NCBI GenBank assembly: GCA_006384855.1
Contig: VCJN01002823.1
Coordinates: forward strand, 28,933 to 92,932
DNA from: Tetraselmis striata
Lineage: Eukaryota; Chlorophyta; Chlorodendrophyceae; Chlorodendrales; Chlorodendraceae
DNA: 64,000 nt
Reading direction: 5' to 3'
In this document: positions 10,985 through 22,156 of the stretch, one piece after another
How positions within the stretch are numbered: the first letter of the stretch is position 1
How the letters are laid out: every line of letters starts with the position of its first letter
Notes under the pieces: generated by a model
What the model was told of the DNA's origin: nothing
The model's database searches: none
Seen by the model: only the letters and a program-made list of their open reading frames with translations
Translations under genes and position numbers: made by a program

Positions 10985-12300
10985 GGGATATACACCAGTC
11001 CACACAAGTCTTTGCACATAGAAATCCGCGCGTATCCTCGCCTCGGTGCCCAAGCCATGGGGTCGCGGGGCCATGGAGCCTTGTAATCCAGTGTATGCAA
11101 GCCTCCTACGCCAAGGAGGCAGCCGTAAGTTTCTCCCGGTGGTCGCATTTGTATAATTGTTCTTCGGCAATGGCATTGCTTGGCACATGGCTAACGCCAC
11201 AGAAAAAACGGGCGATGAATAGGGGGCAACTTGTTGGCGGCTTATTACCTACCATCCGTCGCATATGCCCACGCGCTGCCGGTGGCGGGTGGACGTATGC
11301 ATGCGTTGTAAGACGACAGAGCTTGAGCCCAATCCATGCAAGCACGCTACCGATGCAATGCATGGCATTTTCATAAGAGTGTGCAAGTAATATCCCGTCG
11401 TCGTGATGGGGCCAATCATCCCAGCCACGACTTTCCAAGCTGCAAGATAAACGCCGTTGGCCGCGCCTCGCTAGGTGAAAGTAGCAAGCCTAAAGTGCCT
11501 TCGATTCCATAGGTGCATGCTTATACCGCCTGCACCGTAGGCTAAGCGCGGGCTATAGTCCCTCGACAACAATGTCGCCACTGCTGCACATGTTTGCGTG
11601 CATGTTGTCACACATGTCACCCATCATCTAAGCTGTTAGGGTTACACCTTACCCTATACCAAATCCTACACATAACCCTGCACTATACCCACATAACCAC
11701 TTATCTCATATTATCATCATTTCCTATATCATATCATTACATGCCGTACTCATGTAACTCGTACTGTAACATGCTGTACGCATATCATTTATCATTATCA
11801 ATCCCAATCACCGATGCTACTACTAACAATCCCCGATGCTGCTACTGACATTCCCCGATGCTATATTTCCGCAATGCCCAAGGCTGACCGCGGAACTGCT
11901 CTGCCGCTGCTCTGCCTCTGTGCTGCTGACTGCCGCTAAATAGCTGAACCAACTGATGATCATGTAACATTTCGATATTGTTTCCTCACAACCTTTGCCT
12001 TCTTGCCTCTAATTGCATTAGGGTATTACTGTACCTTACACAAGGGGAATCAAAAACCAAAGTGATGACGGGGTCCGCGCGACGTGGAGACCTATCCAAG
12101 GGGTCCTCGTGTCTCGGAGCTTGCGTGGATGGGCACATTACATGCCCCTATCACGTGCCCCCGTCCACATTGAGTGGGTTGGCTGGATACCAGAACAAGG
12201 GGTAAGTTTCACATGCCATGTATAACATTTCGACGTTTCATCGGATTTGGCTGTAAATTAGTGCGTGGAAAGATATCCGATAAAACACCGAAATGTTACG
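10985..12300. repeat. Dispersed repeat, copy B (inverted relative to 51-968)
   Basis: Reverse-complement match to copy A along nearly its whole length, interrupted by the LTR at 11634-12040. The copies differ by many substitutions and small indels, so the duplication is old. Copy B sits between the two divergent carbonic anhydrase genes. Confidence 0.75.
11634..12040 (+). mobile_element. Solo LTR of a Ty1/copia-like element
   Basis: A 407-bp block begins TGTTAGGGTTAC and ends ACCTTACA, and it is exactly the part of copy B with no counterpart in copy A. Its ends and base composition resemble the LTR at 58002-58361. TG...CA termini and absence of internal coding sequence suggest a solo LTR left by recombination. 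Flanking bases do not form a clear 5-bp target duplication. Confidence 0.65.
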
Positions 12301-13712
12301 AATTAAAACGTGATTGCAATAGAACTGCTCCTTGCACGGCGAACATCCAGCTTATATGCGAATGTCGCATGCAGCCCGCTAATTGACCACCGACTCCAAA
12401 ACATGAGCCGCGTGGCATGGGGTAGGTGGCCAACACATGTATCTCGACGACCATGGGAGAAAAACACGGTTCTTTATGTCCAAATGTCGGCGTGCATGCG
12501 CTCAAACCGTTCACAGTCCGGCCGTGCAACACATGTTATACTGGTAGTAGTGCCGCACAACAAGCGACGCGCTCGCCACTCGCCTGACATGGCCCTAGCG
12601 CACCATGTACACGATATTTCATGGTTATCCTCGCAATGGCCGCAACGTAGACTATGCGTGGGTTTACCGACTAGAAGCGACCAAACCGAAATCATACCCA
12701 TAAAACATGCACACTTCTATGGACTGCTGTACATGCTCACGGGGGCAATATATCGGTTTGGCGACGTAGTACGGGTACATGTCGTGGCGTGCAACCTACC
12801 CGTTCATTACTTTTGACGCATGTGGTAATGTTGCCAATGACATCGTCAGCAAATAATCATCATATCTCCATCCATCGTCTGAAAATGAGTGGCTGCTTTC
12901 AGTACGCATAGCGACTACATGATAAATGAGTGGCTGTCTCGGACCGCGGGACCGGTGCCAGAACCCGTAGTAAGGATTTCTCATCACCGTGTAATCACAA
13001 ATGAATCACTGGTAACAAGCCGACCACCGCCGCTGAAATTAGCATTAGCAAGGTACGGTACTAAGAATTTTGCTGTGACTTCACATATATGTACACACAT
13101 GCGAGATGCAGCGACAATACACCGATACAGCACCAGGTATCCGTAACTGCTCACGGCTAAACCCGACACGCTTGTAAACGGCGTATCTCCATAGTTGTAC
13201 CGGAACCCGCCCCGGTATCAGTAGTTTGTTAATGTCCTTTTTGTAATCCAAGCCGCGGTACCCAGTATCAGTAGTGCTCGTATCGATATGAAACCAAGCG
13301 CGCTACTAATACGGACCATACACAGTCACTACTCGTAGCATTCGCCAGAACGCTGTACGCGAGTACGGTAGTAGGATCTCCCGCGGTTCCGGGCGGCAGT
13401 ACAGCACCGCCACCCCCGCCGGCGGTACTCGTACTTGTACTGGTATCCAGGTGCGGATGGCTGTGGAATCTTTATTAAAATAAATCGACGGCTCGAGGGC
13501 ACCGCACCCGCGCCGCCAAATTCATCCGATCCAGCGCACGTCTCGCCAGCACCTCGAGCCGACCCAACTGCTGACACATTCAGGTACATATTTTTAAGCG
13601 ACAACCCAGCCGTCGTCCCACACCTATCACTTTCCCGGCTTAGCTATCGTTGCAAGCGCACCTCGCAAGACGATCCGGGAAGCTATATTCCACGCCGTCT
13701 TGCCGTGACGCC
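12301..13712. other. Intergenic region upstream of delta-carbonic anhydrase 2
   Basis: A plus-strand ORF of 168 codons (12310-12816) has no recognisable domain and lies in repeat-derived sequence, so I do not call it. Bases 12745-12840 match 4065-4165. The last few hundred bases are the presumed promoter and 5' UTR of the carbonic anhydrase. Confidence 0.5.
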
Positions 13713-15381
13713 ATGGGTTCGTCTCAGAGCCCCCATTCTGAACACCTGGACGACTCTACTCAAAACGCCAATCCCCTCTTCGGCGACCAGCCTACGCCTC
13801 GCAAGGATAACCCGTCTAGCCCTATGAAGGATATGTCCAGCCCAAGTAAGGACGCTCCGAAGAGCAGCTCAAGCAGCTTTACTATCGCCGGCGCCGTGGC
13901 GCTTCTCCTTCTTCTCGTCGCTACCATCGTTTCCATCGTGACCCTTGTCCAGGTGATGGGTATCTCCAAGGCAGCTCCTGCTCAGCCCGCGACGGTGGCC
14001 AGCACTTCGTCTCCCGCCGCTCAGCAGATAGCCATGTCGGTCGAGGCCGGTACCAACTTCGCCTTCGAGAACATTTGCGAGGGCAAGAAGCCTGTGCACG
14101 CCGACCCCGTGGCCGAGGATAACTATTTCCAGAACACTGCCTGCATGGTCGAGGGCGTCATCGACGTGCTCGAGCAGGCCGGCGCAAACGTGACCGAAGG
14201 CTACGTCGGCCAGTTTGACGCCGGTGGCCGCGTGCCGATCACCGAGCCGTACTGGACCCAGGGCCTTTGCCCTGTCAATGTGCACTGGCACCTGGGCGCG
14301 GAGCACCTGTCCGTCGGCGAGTACGACGAAGCTGGCACCGGCCCTGCCATGGCCAAGGGCCGCAAGCTACTCGCCTCCGACGTGCGCGAGGGCTTCCGCT
14401 GCCACAAGTACGCTGACACGCCGGCCTTCACCACCGAATACAACTGGAAGCACTGCGTCGGCATGCACGTCGGGAGCACCTACGAGGTTCGCCCCTTGCT
14501 TGGGCGAGCCGTTGCACCTTTCCGTTGCCTCGCCCACCTCTTTGTGTCGACGATTTCTTTTCTTACCTGCCATTTTGCGACCCGCCTCCCGCAGGTGCAC
14601 TGGCCCCACTCCGCTGCCGGCGCATGCGGCACCCCCAACCAGTTCCAGACCCCGTTCTACGACGGTACGAGAGCCTCTCCCGGGTTGCCTACCTGCAGAA
14701 TTTTGAAACCCTCGCCTTTCGCACTTGCGTTTGCGCCCCTGTTGCTCATTGAGTTCCTGTCCTTGCGACCAACAGGTGTTTTCTGCAAGAGCGGCATCAT
14801 CTCTCTCGACCCTCTGAACACCTTCGAAAAGATTGGCGTCCAGGCACAGGTGTTCACCATCATCAACGACGAGGCGTATTACTACCCCGACCTCATGCGC
14901 GGCATGATCGTGGACGGCGAGATGGGCTCTGACATTGCCATGTACACCGGCTCCACCACTGGTACCAGCCGCAACAACGAGGTCTGCTCTCGCTTCACGC
15001 CCATCACTTGGCAGGTGAGCCACTGCACCGCCCCCCACTGACTTTCTGCCGTAAACGACACCTCCACATTCTGCTCTGTATTGTCAAGCCATGAAGCATG
15101 CCTTGCCATGCCTTCCAGGGTCAGCTCTTAATTTGCACTTCCGAAGCCATGCTGCACTTTCCTATTCACCCGGTCCATTCCGATTGGGTGCTCAACGGCC
15201 TCCTGCCCCCTTCCCCACTTGACAGGTGGACCGCAAGTGCCATGTCATCTCTGCCTCCTCCTTCGACAAGATGTGCGCTGACATGAAGGCGCAGCGCGAC
15301 GACATGTCGGATGACCTCCACGCGCACGGTTCTCGTGAGCTTGTGGCGGACAAGCTGGCCGCCAACAACCAGCAGGGTTAA
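13713..15381 (+). CDS. Delta-class carbonic anhydrase 2, membrane-anchored with N-terminal extension
   Basis: This gene encodes a CO2/bicarbonate-interconverting zinc enzyme. Exons are 13713-14486, 14595-14664, 14776-15014 and 15226-15381, giving 412 residues. Exons 2 and 3 (70 and 239 nt) have the same lengths and phases as in delta-carbonic anhydrase 1, and the proteins are nearly identical over these exons. The signature CPVNVHWHLGAEH is at 186-198. The membrane-spanning segment is at about 57-80, after a Ser/Pro/Lys-rich extension with repeats such as SSPMKDMSSPSKD that paralog 1 lacks; this could change topology or targeting. An in-frame ATG lies at 13650, but 13713 has the better context (gccATGg). 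A UGUAA motif, the usual green-algal polyadenylation signal, is at 15517, 136 bases after the stop. Confidence 0.94.
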
Positions 15382-15869
15382 ACCACTGGTAGTTGGGCGG
15401 TGATATTTAGTCGCTGATGGTATAGAGCGCATTAGAACTGTGTCATCAAAATGTTGCAGAATTGTTAGGTTCCAACATGTCACCTCCCGGGAACCTAACT
15501 TCACTAGCCCGACTTGTGTAATAATCAAGGCCGACGTTCCAAATGATATGCTTTCTGTTCAACTCATATTGTAGCATAAAGATGATGGCACAAAGCCTGT
15601 TTCCCTGGCAGTACGAGCATCTGCTGCCTCTTCCTCAGCTCATCACCACTGCGCGGGCCGGGGTCCCCCCCCCCCCCCCCCCCCCCCCCAAAAAAAGGCA
15701 CACACTAGGCGGCGAATGGGTGGGTCTTGTTATTTGATACATACTGATGCCAGGATTATTGCAGCGTCGCCAAGAGCGCTCAGCTGCTTACCCAATTGGG
15801 ATGGCCTCCAACCTCCTTCTGCTCCCTGTAAGGTCTCTCTCTGTCTCCCCCCCACCCCTCCCCCTCCCT

Positions 15870-15902
<33 letters not shown>

Positions 15903-18243
15903 CGTGGCCCGCTCATTAGGTCACCCCACCAGCAGCTATGGCCACCCCTCAAATTTTGGGCCTCTAGCTAGCCCACAATGAAGCCTGCCCACAGCAGGTA
16001 TGACCAATGGCCGATGAAGTTAACTTACTGGCTCACTGCCAGTCACTACTCGTAGCTGCGCTTTGGGTTAGCGTTATAGTGCCATTTTTGGACCCCCCCC
16101 CCTGCGAAGAGAGAGAACTTCATTTCCCTGGAAACATATTATTTTATACAGCACTGCGACTACAACACGGATCGTCCTACTCGAGCGGCATTATAGTTGC
16201 AGAGGCTTGGAGGGCTGCACATGTCAGTTGTGAACCCCCCCCCCGCCCGCACCCCACCGGCCACGTGCAGTACAGAGAAAGGGTAGAGGGGAGGGGGGGG
16301 GGGGGGGGGGGGGCAGTACAAGGGCGAATTACCTCAAGAAGTGCCTGCGTAAATGTCATCTCGGAGTGGTCTTACAACCGCACAACCAGGACATGCACGC
16401 CGCCAGCAAAGGCTCAGTCGCACCTGGGCGTAAGTCTGGAACAGCATGCAGAGGGGTGGCCAGGCACACACCACGTCAGCATAGGTGGCAGAGTGCCGTC
16501 ATGCCGCACAGCAGGAAGAGCAACGCCGGAGGGGGGGGGGGGGGGGAGGGGGAAGCGCTGCTCTGGGAGGAGGAGAACACCGCAGAGGAGACGTCACCCA
16601 CAAAGATAACAACGGGGCCAGCAAGGCCATCAAGTTTCGGGCATAGCACCAGCCGCACCAGCTGCACAGCGCGTTGAAGCACCTTGTCTCTCTTAGCATA
16701 TGCATTCCACGTAGTCGCAAGACGCATGAATATACAGGCACTTAGGCTGCTTCCGCTTCCGCTTCTGCCATTCTTCCACACCCTCGGGTTTGATTTGACT
16801 CGATATGGATTATGGAGCGCACATATCGCCGCCCCGCATGGCCAAGTTGACAATCATTAAACTGACAACTGCAGCACCTCATGGCTATGGCCTATGGGCA
16901 GCAAGCGGGCGAGGGGAGCGGGGTGGCGCGCGTCATGTTCCCGCGCTAGGAACCCGCCTACTCTGCTAAGGGGCATCAGAGAGGGCGCTGGAACTTGGAA
17001 CATGGGCGGATGGGGCTTTGACGCACTCTGCCCCTCATTCTACTGCCGTGCGTGACCAGTCCCTACAGGCCACTATCTATATGTGCAGGTAGTAGACTGG
17101 TATACTTGTTGCTCGGACAAGTATCTGGCCTGGTGGTTGCGAGGATAATCGGCTACAGTTGCGTTGGGCATATCGCCACATCTATATTGTCTATTGAAGC
17201 TACAGATCAGATGGGATCGTTTGCATGTGCAATAGATCACGTGTGACCTCCTCACATTAGGCCTTTTGTGTAGAGTGCACACTTGAAAAGCGGCGAAGGG
17301 AGGTGGCTCATGTTGGTCTAGGTGTCTTGGGAGATGGGGATGAATAGCCGAGCACGGCGTAGATCAGATTCGAGAATGTGGGGCGTGTCAGTACGCCTGG
17401 AGGTCGGCCGTTTTGATGTCATTTTTGCATATCGCCGGCGTTTTTTGCTATTGTGACGCTGTTTGGTACCACATCGCGATGGATTGGACGATGGTTCCTA
17501 TCACGTTGCTCAGAGAAGGTGTCAATGGTCAAAATGCACTAAAGCATAGGGAGTCGGGGGCTTGCGAAGTGCCAACTGAGCGCTGGTCACATCTGACCTA
17601 TCGCTGCGTCAGACTGTTGGAGAAACCCAGAAAGTTAATCTTGGGGGCGGTTGTTTCCGTTCGTTACTCAGCATGCGGGGGGGGGCGCTCCCACTTGCGG
17701 TATCTTGCATGGGCAGATGGCGTAATTGTGCGGCAAATACATGATTGCAAGACAGTGGATGTTTCATAATACGCTTATAGTGTTAAGGCACAAGATCAAT
17801 GGATGTTTCATAAGGCGCTTCTAATACCTACACACAAATTGAGTGGAAGGGGTCGCATGTGATCCCTCTTAAGCTTCAGCACACGGTATAAACGCACTGA
17901 TGTTCACCAGCATATTTCTTATATATGGATAAATACATATATTAGCGTCGCAATACCTCCCGCGCACACACACATATATTACATGTCAGCACCTATGCTT
18001 TTGGATAGTATCTCTGCAAAATATATCTGAATATATCGTGTGCCCGCATATCAAATAGTGTGTGTGTGTAGCATATGGCCAGCAAATTTACCACATATAT
18101 ATCTATCATTCTACTACATTCGTACAGCAGGTAAATGTCACCACGCACGCGCATATCACTGCTGCGCGGTCATTGTATTGGCATGGTTGGCGGTAGCCTC
18201 ATGTCAGAGTGGGGGCCGGGGCTACACAGGTTTTCTGCAGATG
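15382..18243. other. Intergenic; homopolymers and simple repeats, no supported gene
   Basis: The stretch holds C26 at 15665-15690, a CT microsatellite at 15877-15902, G21 at 16293-16313 and G16 at 16531-16546. Minus-strand frames around 16330-16850 include plausible splice sites, for example a donor after 16339, and a hydrophobic stretch, but no domain or consistent multi-exon model emerged. Confidence 0.5.
15877..15902. repeat. CT dinucleotide microsatellite
   Basis: Uninterrupted CT repeats follow a C-rich tract. Confidence 0.95.
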
Positions 18244-20190
18244 AAGGATGAGGCAACAGAAGATCAAGAGCAAGTTAAAGTAGAAAATGTAGTCACATGA
18301 TGATTAGTGGCAGTTGGGAAAGTGAGGGATCCCAACTGTCAGCAGACCTGGAGTGTGCCCATGGCTGTCTACAATTGCTGAATTATGTTTGTTAGAAACC
18401 GGGGGTGCAGCCAGGGCTGTTCCTCACAACATGCAGTACTTTCAGCAGTGGCCACGGTGAACGGGGCGCTGAAGGCTCAGGCGCAAGCAAGTGCGGCACA
18501 AAGGATGTCCTGAAGGCCGCTACGGGTAGGGTAGGCAACTTAGATCCCGGGTGGAAAACTTCGCCAAAGCCTCCACTGGCGGGTGCTCCAAGCAACTACC
18601 CATCGCCCGTTGAGGTGCTCCCATCCACAGTTGCGGCCACCCACCGCTGGGGCGACACGGCCAGCCGCGCCCACATCAAATACTAGCATGGATCCAATAA
18701 GGACCACCTCGACGCGTGCGGACTACGATCCATGAGCTCCCCGCTGCACTTCGCCAACTGGGCGTACGGCGCTCAGCTCGACCTGAGACTGCTGGTCGCG
18801 GCTAAAGCGCCCGACGACAATAAGGCTGGACACGCGGCGAACCCATGCAAGAACGACGGCATCGGGGACCTCATCTTTATCCTGGACCACCGGATCACTC
18901 GTCCCGCCTTGGAAGGGCCGCCTCCCTCTCCGGATTCCGGAACCCCGGGCGATGATATTACATCGCGGCCTTTCCCTGTCGTCCGCGCTTTTTGCAGGCA
19001 CCGTCGGATATACAACACATTCTTGAACGTGGGACTATACGCCTCCGCGGTGCCGCTGCCGAGGCGCTAACTAGCGACTACCTCGTGTCCAGCTCCAGCG
19101 CCGTCTCCTACTCGGAACTCGGCGCGCGTCGAGTGCTATTCGACTCGCGGAGCTGGGCTGCCGCTACATATATCCGCCTACTATAGATACGCGTGGACGT
19201 CGACAAGAACGTCGACGCCCGGCATGAGTGCTACCTATACGCCTGCATCCCGACCACATGCCTTGCATTGCCATCCGCCCGGTCGACATTATGCGCGAGG
19301 ATGACATCCGAGTGTTCCGCTCTCCCCTTGGCGGCCGCATGCTAGCCGCCCTCAGGTCCGACCGCGTTGGACCCAGAACTTCGTCCACCGCTCCCCTTAC
19401 TCCGGCTACATCATCCCTTTCCACCAGGACGCCTACGCACGCGCCTTCATCATCACCGACCCGGCCACCCGGTCGACACCCATGGCTCGTGTCGGCAGCC
19501 ACTCCGGGCGTCCCTTGCAATTGGCTTTGGGTTCGCTATATACCGCTAGGCCCGTATCATCGCCTACGTCGCGCACTGGGTATGCCGCCAAAACGCGTTG
19601 AACGCCTATTTTGAGACATCTGCCACCGATATTCTACGGCTCATCGCCGCCGTTTATTGACTACTTACTTCTTATTTCATTGCACCAATGGGAGTGCAAC
19701 GGCCTCAAAATAGTGCAACGGCCCCGGCTATTTTTTCAGAGACGGGGTTCAGAGACGCAGCCCCTGTTACTCAGTTGCAGAACATCTATACCCCCAGGTA
19801 CGCGCCCCCCTTGCAATCCCCCCAAAAGAGCAATACATTATTGCGTAAGACTTCCCATAAGCAATTCCCCCAAAATAGCATACATTGCTTATGACTTTTT
19901 CTGAAAGGCGTGTTTGATGGTGGATTGTAGGCCAGGGCCACATCGGTTTGGATGAGGCAAAAGCAGGGCAAGATTGATATGAAATATTAGAAACATATAT
20001 AGTTGCAATCAGTAGTTGCAATGATTAGGAAGTGGCAGTTGGGTCCGTGAGCGATCCTAGCTGCCAACATATATGGGACCGTGCGCGGGGCTATCATCTA
20101 GAAATGAAGTGTGTTTGTTAGAATAAACTGGGCCGGGGCGGCATGGGCTGTTCCTAACAACAACCAGTATTTTCAGTATCTCCGGCCCAC
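18244..20190. mobile_element. Putative decayed element bounded by diverged direct repeats
   Basis: Bases about 18244-18460 and 19948-20190 are similar in the same orientation, sharing blocks such as TGATTAG, AGTGGCAGTTGGG and GGGCTGTTCCT. The GC-rich interior (about 18690-19670) holds several reading frames in succession, broken by stops and frameshifts, as expected for a decayed coding region. No domain was recognised. An old LTR-like element is one explanation; a host-gene remnant between tandem repeats is another. Confidence 0.4.
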
Positions 20191-20566
20191 CGCCGTAGTG
20201 CTGGAGAGTGCAGCAGCGTCTTCACATGCATCATTGTTACTCAGTGGCATGACATCTCCTACACACTCCTGCACGCGCCCCCCAGTGCAGTTACCAAAAA
20301 AACATTATTGCCTGCTGATCTCTTCAGAAATTTCAAGTTTCATGTTCAATGTATTACTACTACCGCAGCAGTAGGGCAAGGTTGACCGTGATGGTATATT
20401 ATACTACTACTATCATTTATTCATTGGTGGTTTCAGAACAATTACTGAATAGGTAATACACTACTATACTAGCATGACAGCATGTATAGGATGGCCGCAC
20501 TACCCTGTACAACGCTTTTCATCAGACGTCGTCCTCGGGCTGTACACCGCGGTCATGCTGCCCAGT

Positions 20567-20578
20567 GCGTACGGTCTA
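20567..20578. repeat. Target-site duplication, left copy
   Basis: The 12-mer GCGTACGGTCTA is repeated exactly at 20834-20845 and brackets the SINE. Confidence 0.85.
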
Positions 20579-20833
20579 AAGTAAAGTAAAGTTCGCCCCG
20601 GGACATCGGCCGAAGCCGCCCCAGCGCTTGACCTCTTGCGCCAACTGCAGTCGTAGATCTGGCATAGCACGTAGACCATTGCCTCATTCGAACCCCGAAG
20701 GACTCATATGCATCAACCGGGGAAACCCAGGACACGCCGGGACGATATTGCCGAAAATACATCGGCCAGGAGTCGAACCTCGGACCTCTCGCGTACGAGA
20801 CGACCGCTCAACCGAGCGGACAAGGGATGTACC
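20579..20833 (-). mobile_element. tRNA-derived SINE
   Basis: On the minus strand the element starts with a tRNA-like head: a box A-like segment (CCGCTCGGTTGAGCGG) and, about 30 bases later, a box B consensus (GGTTCGACTCC). These are internal RNA polymerase III promoter elements. An unrelated body follows and the element ends in short CTTTA repeats. Exact 12-base duplications flank it at 20567-20578 and 20834-20845, as LINE-driven insertion produces. The head does not fold into a proper anticodon arm, so it is not a functional tRNA gene. Confidence 0.78.
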
Positions 20834-20845
20834 GCGTACGGTCTA
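20834..20845. repeat. Target-site duplication, right copy
   Basis: Exact copy of the 12-mer at 20567-20578. Confidence 0.85.
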
Positions 20846-22156
20846 CCGTTGCCCCGCTGCAGTTTCGTGCCTCATCCGCCATCCCTCGCTCTCCCGTTCC
20901 CGATCTTTTTAATTTCGCAGCGCCGGGTTTGTCGTGGATCTTTCGCTCTTGTTTTGGTTTGCTGTTTTTTTTTCGTCGTTTAACTTCGCTCCGCGGCCTT
21001 ATTTTCCTTGTTGCCTTTGTTGTTCTGATCAAATCGCTTCTGCAGCTAGCTCACCTATACAGATGCCTTTGTTGTCCTCGGTGCCAACAGGGCCGCCGGC
21101 GGGGGGGGGTGCAGTGAGAGCCGGGTGACATATCGAGTATAGGGTCCCATCTCTCACGACTGGCTTCCAGCCATCCCGTCACGGCGTTGTGCTGTGGGAC
21201 CCAAGTGACGGCTGGCGCGTGGGATGTGGCTTGGTGCCTTCAGTGAGGGTGAACGATGTCGCAATCGCTCTTCTGTAATACCTACCTCCAGAGACCCTCG
21301 TCCCCGGTGCTTTCCGCGCCCCTTATTTAGGGTGGCCTTCGGCCCTATCTCTCTCGAGACCCTGTCGCACTATGACCCTCGTGACTATGCCGCAACCTTC
21401 CGTACGGCGCCTAATCCTTAGTTTTCCATACACGTCCGGGTGTGTTTCGCCCACAGGTCAGCGTTATACACGGTATAGTGCTGTATCGTCCAGCCTTGCA
21501 CGCCTGAAGGAGAATGGCACCATCAGCTCCGACCGCAGTTGGGTGCATGGCGTTTCCGGGCAGACTAGCAGACATGGAGATTTCACCCGGCCGATGGAAG
21601 CCTCCCAGTCGGTGTTTCCCAGCGCATACAAGCCCTCCTGGCTGGCCTGTATGCGCCGGGAACTACCGCCCGGGCGGTTTGTACTTCCCGCGTAGCGCAG
21701 TTGATCACATACAGGTACCGCGACCAAATAATACTGGTCGATGGAAGCCTCCCGGTCGGTGCTTCCCAGCGCATACAAGCCCTCCTGGCTGGCCTGTATG
21801 CGCCGGGAACCACCGCCCGGGCGGTTTGCACGTCCCACGTAGTGCACTTGATCACATACCGCGACCAAATAGTACTGCATGTTCAGGCGTGGATGTCCTT
21901 TTTGTGTCTCCTAGGTGGAGAGTGTCTGACACTGAGGGTGTCCAATCATGGACAGTCACAACGCCGGCCAAAGCGCCAGAGTTCCGGCAGGCAGCCTATG
22001 TGCGCATGTTACATCAACCGGCGGTCGTCTGTGGCACTCCCGCTCTAAAAGTGGGGGCGGGGCTCGGGTCGGGATAAATACAACATACACTCTACTATGG
22101 GGGGGCGGGCGGGCAGGCAACGTGGATGTGGGGAGGGTCTTGCTCGGCGCTCCGCT
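20846..22156. other. Intergenic; 3' flank of the first CBM20 gene
   Basis: No supported gene. The stretch contains the 147-bp tandem duplication at 21593-21886. The part next to 22157 is the presumed 3' UTR of the CBM20 gene. Confidence 0.5.
21593..21886. repeat. Two-copy tandem duplication, period 147 bp
   Basis: The block starting GATGGAAGCCTCCC at 21593 recurs at 21740 with few differences, including the shared stretch CCTCCTGGCTGGCCTGTATG. Only two copies are present. Confidence 0.9.

Noticed and set aside
12310-12816. 168-codon plus-strand ORF
   Set aside because: No recognisable domain and located in repeat-derived sequence shared with 4065-4165.
13869-15038. Long minus-strand ORFs over delta-carbonic anhydrase 2
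   Set aside because: Antisense shadows of a strongly GC-biased gene; same effect at 9188-9808 over gene 1.
16007-16609. 200-codon plus-strand ORF
   Set aside because: It reads through two poly-G runs giving glycine strings and shows no domain; open by composition.
20760-20832. Possible tRNA gene on the minus strand
   Set aside because: Box A and box B are present but no acceptable anticodon arm forms, and the unit is embedded in a SINE with target duplications.
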